Assembly: GCF_050436995.1 (NCBI RefSeq) | Contig: NC_134747.1 | Span: 2,363,501 to 2,427,500 of the forward strand | Length of the DNA stretch: 64,000 bases | Direction: 5' to 3' | DNA from: Anticarsia gemmatalis | Taxonomy: Eukaryota; Arthropoda; Insecta; Lepidoptera; Erebidae | In this document: positions 52,201 through 58,815 of the stretch, one piece after another | Numbering within the stretch: the stretch's first letter is position 1 | Layout: each line of letters starts with the position of its first letter | Notes under the pieces: model-generated | The model's input: only the letters and a program-made list of their open reading frames with translations | Told to the model about the DNA's origin: nothing | Database searches by the model: none | Translations under genes and position numbers: made by a program

Positions 52201-55200
52201 GGCGAATTTGTGTTTTCTTGCGATGACCAAGTCGATCTATTTGTTTTAAAGGTATTTTTTTTAAATTGGCATGATAATAACATACGTAATAACTTAAGAC
52301 AGAAGGTCCTTTAAGTAGAGACTAAATAGATTAATCGACTTGGTATTATATAGATCTCACAACTTTTTACGGCGAGACTTGAGGTTTTTACAGAATGTTT
52401 TTGATGGCATCTCACTTCTTTTTGTAGAGCGAACATAAGTCCAATTTGTATGGAAAGACGTTTTTTTTCATAATTCAACATATTTTTCTATGGGAATGTT
52501 GTTCAGTTTCATGGGCTAAACACCCTTACCCACTCTATACCCCCTCCCGTTATGCCTCATATAGTAGGTACCTATCTACACCTATTTATTTTATTTTCTA
52601 CAGTAATAAAGATTCATTAACTGCAAATGTAACTTTGTAATCTTATACATTTATATGGAATTACAAAGTTATTGTTGCAGTTAGTGTATTTAGGAAACTG
52701 GACCGAAATTAGAAAATATTGAATTTTTCCCATGATTAAGACACTAAACCCTATTTGTATTCTAAATTTTAAGCTTCTAAGTCTGCTAGAAGTACCTTAG
52801 ACTTTTGATGATCGGTGAGTCAGTGAGTCAGTGAGTCAGTGAATCAGTGAGTGACAAAATTCAAAATTTTAACTAGTTGTCATTCTTAAACTACTGGTTC
52901 AAATTGACTGAAATTTTAAATATACCGTGTTTATACAATGACTGATTAGTTGCTGAAAATCCAGGCTTCTTGTTTTATCCACAACGAAATTATAGGGGTG
53001 TCAAAAATAGCCCGAATTGCTTCGAGAAAAGGATGTTACGGCCGTGCCACTTTTTTTTTGCTCGACTTGCGGGGGCACTTCCGTGCCCCCAGATAGAGCA
53101 TTCATACGAAAGCGGATTCGTCTATGGGCTTTTCAGAAACTTCCATTGTCCAACGAAAAAATAAATAAAAAGTGGGTAGTTGGTAGTTAGTGCCTATTTG
53201 AAAAAAGAATGCGATTCGAAATTCACATTCGAGTTGTTCCAAAATAAAACAAAGCAATTTTTGTGGAACATCCACAAAAGTGGCTTTGTTTTATTTCATA
53301 ATTTAGCTTTTGTTTTTTTTTTCTTTTTGGAAATTGGCTCGTGCATATTTGCATTCAGTTTGTTATGACTAGTTTTGTTTAATGGAAAAAAGTTACGTAA
53401 TGATGACGTAATTTATGCAAGCAAACATTTGATCAATTTTGGTAAAATTTCACAGGTTTATTCGTAAGGAAAATTTTCAATTTTTCTTTTACTAACCCAT
53501 ATTGAGTAATAATATATTAAATCATTTAATGAATATCTTTTCCTTGTCGCATATAGCTAATTTATTTTACGACTTTTCGTAACATATAGTCGTGAACAAT
53601 AGGTAAACAACTCTACGCACACACATACAAACTCTTGTTGTTATAAGAAACACACACAATAAACACATAGTATGTACAATTTACACGAAAGCCGGAACTT
53701 GGATAGTATACCAATAACACAATAATTTTATATACCATATCGATTGCAAAATCACTTAAAATTTGTTACATATAAAAATTGAGGTGTATTAGCACAACGT
53801 AGGCAACACGATAATGACTACCCAAAAGACTATATTATCTCTCTTTAGTTGCAAGATTTTATTTTATAACTCTTAATTTACCAAGTTCTAGTAGGAAATT
53901 TTGTCGAGTTTTACTCCGGTTCTGTACGTCATAGTGTATACTTGTACTGCATTCGCACAGTGCGTTATAAACCCTATTTTTGTTTCGTCGTCTTTTTATT
54001 GAATTAATCGATAGAGTATACCATTCTGAGGATTAGAGTAAAACTCCGGGCTCGCTAAGACTTGTACTTTTTTCGTTATTCAGTGTCAAACTTCCGGAAT
54101 ATCCGACTATTGAAAAACGAAAAAAAATTAATTACAATTTAACGGAAGTACTTATTCCAGAATTTATTTATTCTATCGAAAGAAGATATAATAGCCGACC
54201 ATTTCACCAATTCCTGAAGATTTAGCATGAATAGGTCGAGAGATATGAATTTTTTTCTCATTTTTCGTTTTTATTTTTTTATTCATCTAAACCACCGTAG
54301 TAGGTGGTCATTCCTACATCAAAAAATTGCTAATACTTTCTTTCATTTGCAGTATTATTTCTAAAACCTAACTCGTTGGTTTCCAGGAGATATTTGAAAG
54401 TTTAGTTATATCCGAAATATCCGCATATAGGGCTGCCACTTCAATCAAAATTTAATAAAAAAACGAAAAATGAGAAAAAAATTCATATCTCTCGACCTAT
54501 TCATGCTAAAGCTTCAGGAATTGGTGGAATGGTCGGCTATTATATCTTCTTTCGATAGAATAAATAAATTCTGGAATAAGTACTTCCGTTAAATTGTAAT
54601 TAATTTTTTTTCGTTTTTCAATAGTCGGATATTCCGGAAGTTTGACACTGAATAACGAAAAAAGTACAAGTCTTAGCGAGCCCGGAGTTTTACTCTAATC
54701 CTCAGAATGGTATACTCTATCGATTAATTCAATAAAAAGACGACGAAACAAAAATAGGGTTTATAACACACTGTGATTCGTCATGAATTCGTTTATCATA
54801 CACGATAATTTATTTTTATCCGAAGGAAAGTGCTACAGATTACCACTTACAAACAAAGAAAAAAACATCAACTTTATTATAATACTGTAGGTTCAACATA
54901 AACAAAGAACGAACCGTATTTACTTTTTAATAATTAACATAAATACTTGGAAAGTCTATTATTGACTTAATACTTAATGAATTACATATTCATCTAATTG
55001 TAAAACAATACGAAATCGTACATTATTCATCGGTTAGACAATTGTTCCTGGTAGTTATGAATGTGGCTTGTAATTGCCTCTATTGATTGAATAAGACAGT
55101 AATTCAAAGTAATGTGCTTGCATACGGTATAATCAATATCATTACTGAAGGTAGACAGTATGTATGTACCTTAAAGTTAGTATAAGAGTCCTTACTGCAC

Positions 55201-58200
55201 GCATTTAAATGTCTCTTTAAGCCCTAGGCGACAAAATTAACATAAAATATTTCAGTCAGTCAAAAAATTTAGAAATTTAGAAAGATACTATGCTCTCCTG
55301 CTGGAAGTGTATCAACGAATAGCTTTAAACATTACTGACAAAATATGGATTAATACTCAGCCCTTTGAAATAACCAAGAGGCTAGTAGTTTGTTATTTTC
55401 AGTAAAAAATTAATGACAGCAGTTCAAGATAAATTTTGGCAGCCCCGACCGTGAATTTTCTACGAAAATCTTTGCTAAAGACGCATTTAAATTGATGAAA
55501 ACACTCAGTTATTCGTGTTACATGTCAATGTCAAAATAGCAATATCGTTCATAATATTTGTTAACGTTTACGCCAATCCACTTAATACAATCTGAAATCT
55601 ATTAGAAAAATCTTTAGGAAACACTATACCACGAAAAGATCTGAAAACGTAGTATTTTTCCACTATTTGCAAGCTTGAATTTTATACCTGAAACATCGGC
55701 ACTGAACAATGTCTTGTTTATCTAGATCACTTCATTTATCCTTTCGTCTAGTTTATAAAATTCGCTTATATTCCTTCAAACGATTGAGAAACTATGACAC
55801 ATATTATTATTGCACTAAAATTATCGTCGTCCGGTGAAGCTACATTATTTTTGATACGAATATTATGCGAATGCGAATATACGTTTGGCCGAGCTTTGTT
55901 GATATCTAAAATTAGTTTATTTTGGTCAGTTGGCGTCACACCGCCGGGCCCGGCTGTTGTCTCCGTGACAAATGTTTATTGGATTTATTTATTTTATGTA
56001 TCGTAAGCGTCCGATTTACAAACATTGAGTTCGTTGGCTTCAACAAAATTTACGTAATGTTTCGGACCTAGTTCTTTCTCCTTCTTTATCTTTACTTTGT
56101 TGTATCGTTCGTTGAACTGGACTCTTTAGCTTTGTTTTATCTTTATAATATACTGGTCTTTTTAAATGTTTAATCTCAACATTTAGGATTTAATTTTTTC
56201 CTCATGCGCTTTTAAAGGTTTCGTTTTCACACTAATTGTGTCTAGGTATTATATACACATTATTCATTAGCTACATTACGTAGCGAGTTGATGAACTGAG
56301 TACACATTGAAGTTTTCTGTACTAGTTAGCAGGTTCAATAATACCTACTTTATACCTAGACTACTAGGTACTACTTACAGTTCACGTGACGGTCACATAT
56401 TCAACCCGTCAGTGAAAGTAATTACCAAAATATGCTAATGAATTTTATCTCCAACAAAAATATTGATCCAAATACGTTTGTATAACTTGATAAGACGAAA
56501 ACACAGCGTTTGTAATTAACCAGTCAGGAAACGTGACAGTAGTATTAGACTTAATTAAGGAAATATATACACAATAATGTATGTACACATTCGTTGTACG
56601 CGTAAATAATTCTTAGCTACCTAACTAATACTTTCCTTTAACAGCTTTCCGGTTTAAGGTTGCAAATGTCCTTTTATATTTCTGGTTTTTCCCGTCGCGT
56701 TAATACCGGTCTGCCGCCGATATGTCTGCGGCCACAGGAGTCCTACAATGTGGTTACTTTTTGCTTCAATTTTAGATATTGTTTTCTTTCATGTCTTTTG
56801 TAAGTTTGATTTTATTTGCTTTTCAAATTCGAGTTTGGTTTAAAGCTTTAATATGAGAGTCCTAGGATTATTATTTATATCCCTATCCTTCTCTTATTCA
56901 GACAGAAAACCCACCCCTATCAGTGATATAGTTATGTTTTTTGTCGTTTTTTCTACACATGTGTATGGGTAATAGTATTCTGTTATTTTGAATATACGTC
57001 GTTTTTTCCTTGTATATTTTTAACTCGTGAAAAATTAATGAAGTTCTTTAATGAGAGCGCTTGTCAGAATCTCGTCTAAATTTTAAACCTCTCACAGTCG
57101 TGTCCAAATGAGATAGAAACTTTTCAACAAGATAGTAATTGAATTGCCGCGCGGAACTTTTTTTGCTTCCAGAATTAATTGGATTACAATTAACTTCATT
57201 GAGAAAGATTATTCAGTGATTTTCGAAGATTATTTTTCGGAGAAAATCATCTGTTTTGTACTTTAATGTGGGCTAATTACGAAACTCAACGGTTTTGTGC
57301 TTTTACTCCCTATTACTGCCATTGATGATTTAACGGTCTTATATTTAAAAGTGTTATTTTCATATTTTCCGGATAAAACTACAACTCTATCTTTATCTTA
57401 CTGAAGCATATTGTTTCACATCAAACACATCTCATTTTATTCTATACCTGTATTTTCTGGTTTGAAATACCTACGATAGTACCAGTATATGTTGCATCCT
57501 TGTTACTAAACTCGTATAATTTGTGCGAGCCGCATCTTGTCCTTGCTGCAAAGTGGATAATCACGTCTCCGCTGTCCACCAACCAGATTGGACAACAAAT
57601 TCATACGAGCACGCTAATTTGCGAAGCTCAAATTTTTTAAACTACCTACTACATGTTTGTTTGATATTAGTAATAGTTTGAAACGTGTTACACGATTTAG
57701 TGTAAATGAGTCTTAAGTGCATTCATAATATTTGTCGCTTATTAGTGTGTTTATATATTTACTTGAAAAGTTTCCATTGAGATCGAGCTATATGTTTGAT
57801 TTTTGGACATGAAATATCTTTTTAAGTATAGCAAAATGCAGTCGAATGCAAAGTAGATTTGGCACCAATTTTGTATTGTTCTGCACAATTTAAAAAATCT
57901 TGAAACTTGACCAAAAGTAATTTCTTGTATGCTCTTGAAAATGGTTTGCAAACAATACAACTTTATTACGATAGCCGCAATTTTCCTTTTAATGTTTTTA
58001 TTATGATGATAGAAGACAATCTCGGAACAATAACCAGTCTTGTATAAATGAACGATCGTTTCGTATTTCTTAGTATTCACGAATTGATGTATTTGTTTTA
58101 AAGCTGCCAATTGCTGCATAACCTCCAGTGTTTCATAGAAACGCTTAGTAATAAAATAATGTTACCGTAATATGAATTCGACGAATGGCAAATTGAACCG

Positions 58201-58815
58201 TTTACTAAAATCGATCGTTAAACGGTAGAGAGTACTTATTATTGTCTATTTAATAGTTAACGCTTCATAAAATTAAACGTTTTCTACTACAATTACAGAC
58301 TTTAATATGACCAATGAAATAATGAAAAAAAAAGTTACCCTAAAATATCTCTCTGTATTGATGCTATATAGATAGAGTCATATTTTGTTTCTTTGTCGTT
58401 GGTTGATTCTATAGTATTAGGACCTTTATATGTTGCATTCTTATATTTTTAGATTATTTATATTTATATATTTAGATCTTGTTTATTTCGGACTGACTCT
58501 ATGAAATTAGCTTACTCGCACTCCTTTACACAAATCGTCTTTAATATTAGCAGTATATTTGCCTTTCCGTACGTGACGATGTATTAAGTGTTTCTTTTCT
58601 TCTTTCCCAGGTGTTCGGCACAGTGGAGCTGCCGGACAAGCCGATCATGCTGCCGCCCTTTGTGGAGGCGACGCACTGCCTCGGCTACCACCTGACTCGC
58701 AAAGGGCGGGCCGTGGCCGACCGGGTCGTCTCCGTACTCGGATACGCCTGTCCCGACATCACGTACAGTCCCAGCCTCTACCCTATCACTGCTGCGTTGC
58801 TACACTTCATGCCTG
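7176..58815 (+). CDS. sky: skywalker / TBC1D24 orthologue, first three coding exons, partial
   Basis: Coding exons 7176-7287, 30900-31102 and 58611-58815 join in phase and are open for about 173 codons. The gene continues past the right edge. The product is the N-terminal half of a TBC domain of the Skywalker/TBC1D24 type. Visible landmarks are 'KTFEEIQPLIQQARKREL', 'SPVRASLWPALC', 'LPPFVEATHCLGYHLTRKG' and 'CPDITYSPSLYPITAALL'. Skywalker is a Rab35 GTPase-activating protein on synaptic vesicles and endosomes, and human TBC1D24 variants cause epilepsy and deafness. The E-L-K-x-x-x-R helix (Lys62 and Arg66 of this form) keeps the basic pair of the phosphoinositide pocket; as I recall, the Arg aligns with human Arg40. 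The C-terminal TLDc domain is expected downstream. Introns of 23.6 and 27.5 kb are filled with mobile elements. Confidence 0.93.
9215..9285 (-). repeat. Lepidopteran SINE-like repeat fragment, 'GGGGTAGGCAGAGA' family
   Basis: The plus strand reads TCTCTGTTGACCTCTATAGG then AAAAAGGCGTGATTTTATGT. This is the reverse complement of the ACATAAAATCACGCCTTTTT...GGCAGAGA core shared with the other copies. It is truncated. Confidence 0.6.
10191..10254. repeat. Perfect 29-bp-arm hairpin
   Basis: The arms 10191-10219 and 10226-10254 are exact reverse complements around a six-base loop, CGGCAC. The arms run GAGATAAAAAAATATATTGA and continue AGGAAAAAG. No mismatch is present. The tight loop argues against a typical pre-miRNA. 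A tiny MITE or recent hairpin insertion is more likely. Confidence 0.9.
14955..15135 (+). repeat. Dispersed lepidopteran repeat, TGACTGACTGA...CTAGTA type
   Basis: Begins with ACTGACTGACTGATGAACGC, has CTCGAAGGGAGTGAAATTCC in the middle, and ends near GCGGCCGGTAACCTAGTAGG. I recognise this layout from dispersed lepidopteran repeats whose consensus ends in a CGCGGGCATAAGCTAGT-like tail. The class (LINE tail or Helitron-related) is not decided here. Confidence 0.45.
15649..15898 (+). repeat. LINE 3' tail, RTE-like
   Basis: Starts CTAGCTGACCCGCGCAACTT and contains AAATCGGATCAGTAGTTCCT, GAGATTAGCGCGTTCAAACA and an (AAACA)-like stretch. This is the standard non-coding tail of a widespread insect LINE. 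Its terminal TATAG-like run is interrupted by the foldback element at 15899. No reverse transcriptase frame is present. Confidence 0.65.
15899..17226. mobile_element. Foldback DNA element with nested inverted repeats
   Basis: The outer ends are GTTACGGTAAATGT at 15899 and its reverse complement ending at 17226, flanked by ATAT on both sides. Subterminal DNA is full of AATTACCGGTAA-type strings in both arms. Inside, arms of about 270 bp (roughly 16198-16460 and 16760-17030) are inverted copies with few mismatches. Each arm carries a chain of small palindromes such as TTGTCCCGTGACGGGACAA. No transposase is encoded, and the open frames here arise from the palindromes. It looks like a non-autonomous foldback or MITE-type element that may have captured the inner unit. 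Confidence 0.8.
19124..19300 (+). repeat. Lepidopteran SINE-like repeat, 'GGGGTAGGCAGAGA' family
   Basis: ACATACATACATACA leads into TAAAATTATGCCTTTTTCCA, TAGGGGTAGGCAGAGACGAA and then CATCTTGTCATACAGGACCG. It aligns by eye with the copies at 29335 and 35817. Confidence 0.75.
20409..21975 (+). mobile_element. Tc1-like transposon, full length, inactive
   Basis: Terminal inverted repeats begin CACTCAGCGGCAGAAAAAGT and end with the reverse complement ACTTTTTCTGCCGCTGAGTG. They are flanked by a TA duplication (20407-20408 and 21976-21977). The 1,567-bp length fits an intact Tc1/mariner element. The single transposase inside is disrupted, so this copy could only move with a transposase supplied elsewhere. 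Confidence 0.92.
20712..21699 (+). pseudogene. Tc1-like transposase, degenerate
   Basis: The reading starts at an ATG at 20712 but meets stops within the first 25 codons. It then shows a helix-turn-helix (VSRTTLRSAIRRYRETGLY, a G-R-P-like linker) and a second domain ending 'RRRIKERNLQAGRPTRVP' and 'RLRFARKHVNWL'. The first catalytic Asp survives in LLTDEC. The second motif reads Q-F-N-A-R-A-H, where the family has D-N-A, so that Asp is lost. The third motif is present as SPDINPIEHVW (DD34E type). Several stops and frame breaks separate these blocks. Confidence 0.9.
24938..25554. mobile_element. Non-autonomous TIR element (MITE)
   Basis: The left end GTCCGCTCAAAAAAGC and the right end GCTTTTGG...TTTAAGCGGAC are flanked by TA on both sides. 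Just inside, both arms share GTGTAGAGTGCGTGAGAGGG and ATCCTAAG as inverted copies. The ~600-bp body encodes nothing. TA flanks and the size suggest a Tc1/mariner-derived MITE. Confidence 0.75.
26400..26520. mobile_element. Hairpin MITE, copy 1
   Basis: An almost complete palindrome: the arms carry GGTACATTTAGCGGTAGTTT then ATCTATTCAATAGC, separated by a short AT-rich centre. The ends read CGGTTTCTGAGG and AACCGGGGGTA. The same element recurs at 36768 and 58977. Confidence 0.85.
29335..29430 (+). repeat. Lepidopteran SINE-like repeat, 'GGGGTAGGCAGAGA' family
   Basis: Contains AAGTCACGCCTTTTCCCCAT and AGGGGTAGGCAGAGATCAAA followed by ATGCCACTTGGTAAAATCCT. It is the best-preserved core among the five copies. 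Confidence 0.78.
29440..29525 (+). repeat. RTE-type LINE 3' tail fragment
   Basis: AAAATCGATTCAGCAGTTTA, GCTATTAAAGCGTAACAAAC, AAACAGACTCGCATTTATAG and TATCAGT in order match the typical lepidopteran RTE tail. It lies directly after the SINE at 29335, which may mean a composite element. Confidence 0.6.
30590..31110 (+). promoter_or_regulatory. sky: CpG-rich block, probable proximal sky promoter
   Basis: GC-rich, CpG-dense DNA (for example CGACGCGCGCGTC near 30635 and CCGGCGCGCGCGC near 30747) surrounds exon 2 and extends about 200 bp upstream of the first ATG. The flanks on both sides are AT-rich. Coding constraint explains only the part after 30791. The upstream part fits a transcription start region. 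No TATA box is evident. Confidence 0.5.
30791..31102 (+). CDS. sky: sky coding exon 2, with alternative proximal start
   Basis: Two readings share the 3' end at 31102 (donor CAGGTCAGT). In the spliced reading the acceptor TTATTCGCAG at 30890-30899 starts the exon at 30900, joining exon 1 in phase. In the second reading, the same frame is open back to an ATG at 30791 (MYIEPAAFRAPSAESLAV), with an in-frame TGA at 30674-30676. That gives a 104-codon first exon for a transcript starting in the CpG-rich block. Both readings encode G-K-K-A-P-L at the junction. The exon carries the first TBC helices and the basic E-L-K-x-x-x-R helix. The spliced exon is near certain; the proximal start is likely but unproven. 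Confidence 0.85.
33270..34443 (+). mobile_element. Helitron/HINE-like element, copy A
   Basis: This 1.17-kb unit is shared with 51937-53094 in the same orientation. In order it has: a long palindrome at its 5' end (arms 33275-33473 and 33563-33764); a TCTCACTTCTTTTTGTAGAG block; a short tandem of GTGAGTCA at about 34170-34200; and a 3' stem-loop GGGGGCACTTCCGTGCCCCC at its last bases. A 5' inverted repeat, a central microsatellite and a 3' hairpin resemble helentron-derived HINE/DINE elements. No protein is encoded. The class call is an inference from layout. Confidence 0.65.
35817..35965 (+). repeat. Lepidopteran SINE-like repeat, 'GGGGTAGGCAGAGA' family
   Basis: GGAACGCCTTTTTTCCATAG, GGGTAAGGAGAGACAAAAGA, CTTGGTATAATCCTTAAAAA and CATCTTATCATACAGGACTA appear in order, matching the copy at 19124 over its whole length. 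Confidence 0.75.
36768..36889. mobile_element. Hairpin MITE, copy 2
   Basis: The best-preserved copy: TA, then CCCCCGGTTTCTGAGTACAT, TTAACGGTAGTTTATCTATT, CAATAGCG, an AT-rich centre, and the inverted arm ending CAGAAACCGGGGGCTA. The ends suggest TA target sites. Confidence 0.88.
42296..42375 (-). repeat. Lepidopteran SINE-like repeat, 'CCCAGCAGTGGGACA' family
   Basis: On the plus strand TTTTTTTTAACCCGTTACTG is followed by TCCCACTGCTGGGCAAGGGT and CTCCCTCCCAAACGAGGGAG, then AGGCCTTGAATCCACCATAC. This is the reverse complement of the element at 941-1060. Confidence 0.8.
44347..45206. mobile_element. Non-autonomous element with ~50-bp imperfect TIRs
   Basis: The left end AAAGGAGAATGGGCACTCCT then GGGCGGTCGGCGGCC is matched by an inverted right end (GGCCGCGGATCGCCCAGG ... 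TGCCCATTCTCCTTT). The interior is AT-rich and non-coding and includes a SINE-like block at 44690. Target duplication is unclear. Confidence 0.6.
44690..44860 (+). repeat. Lepidopteran SINE-like repeat, 'GGTGACC' family
   Basis: AACCGGGACCGACTTTTTAC, CCTCGGAAGCACGGAGAAGC, GCGGTCACCCATCTATAGAA, TGACCGCGCCAACGGTTGCT, TAACC and CAGTGAGCGCAACTGGC follow each other, as in common moth interspersed repeats. The inverted relative lies at 1960-2080. Confidence 0.65.
49514..49790 (+). pseudogene. Mariner/Tc-type transposase C-terminus, left arm
   Basis: The frame reads EEYPRRWIGRSGLILWHPRS and then PDLNIVDIFNWECIKEKVY before stops. The R-S-P-D-L motif followed by D-I-F is the region of the last catalytic acidic residue in mariner-like transposases. 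Stops at about 49647 and later break the frame. The upstream catalytic part is missing. Confidence 0.75.
49900..50158 (-). pseudogene. Mariner/Tc-type transposase C-terminus, right arm
   Basis: This is the inverted twin of the left-arm remnant. The minus strand from 50158 reads the same R-R-W-I-G-R-S-G and R-S-P-D-L segments with a substitution or two. Having the same truncation point as the left arm shows that both arms derive from one 3' fragment. Confidence 0.72.
51937..53094 (+). mobile_element. Helitron/HINE-like element, copy B
   Basis: It has the same layout and orientation as 33270-34443. The palindrome arms are 51942-52131 and 52220-52409, the GTGAGTCA tandem has one more unit than copy A, and the same 3' stem-loop GGGGGCACTTCCGTGCCCCC ends it. 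Both copies stop matching their surroundings just after the stem-loop, which defines the element end. Confidence 0.65.
53242..53296. repeat. 26-bp-arm hairpin
   Basis: The arms 53242-53267 and 53271-53296 pair with two mismatches around a three-base loop. The arms read AAATAAAACAAAGC then TTTTGTGGA. The hairpin lies about 150 bp after HINE copy B and has no clear target duplication. Confidence 0.75.
53956..54775. mobile_element. Transib-like non-autonomous element with long TIRs
   Basis: Both termini are CACAGTG (right end as its complement CACTGTG), followed by TTATAAACCCTATTTTTG. The arms are about 325 bp, nearly identical and inverted, with a ~175-bp centre. A 5-bp direct repeat ATTCG flanks the element at 53951-53955 and 54776-54780. 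A CACWRTG-type terminus with 5-bp duplication is the hallmark of Transib elements, relatives of RAG1. A hAT-type assignment is less likely. No transposase is inside. Confidence 0.72.
58611..58815 (+). CDS. sky: sky coding exon 3
   Basis: The acceptor TTCTTTCCCAG ends at 58610 and the donor GGTAAGT starts at 58816. The 205-bp exon starts on a whole codon and leaves one base of the next. It encodes VFGTVELPDKPIMLPPF, a Cys-Leu-Gly-Tyr-His segment and 'CPDITYSPSLYPITAALL', which matches the TBC1D24 TBC domain closely. The GC-rich coding stretch stands out sharply from the AT-rich flanks. Confidence 0.95.

Larger units (their letters stand above)
31103..58610 (+). other. sky: sky intron 2 (27.5 kb)
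   Basis: No additional gene is supportable. The sections 31103-33269, 34444-35816, 36890-42295, 42376-44346, 45207-49045 and 54776-58610 are AT-rich and mostly unique. The mobile elements are listed separately. A GC-rich patch at 51330-51440 is discussed in the findings. Confidence 0.8.
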
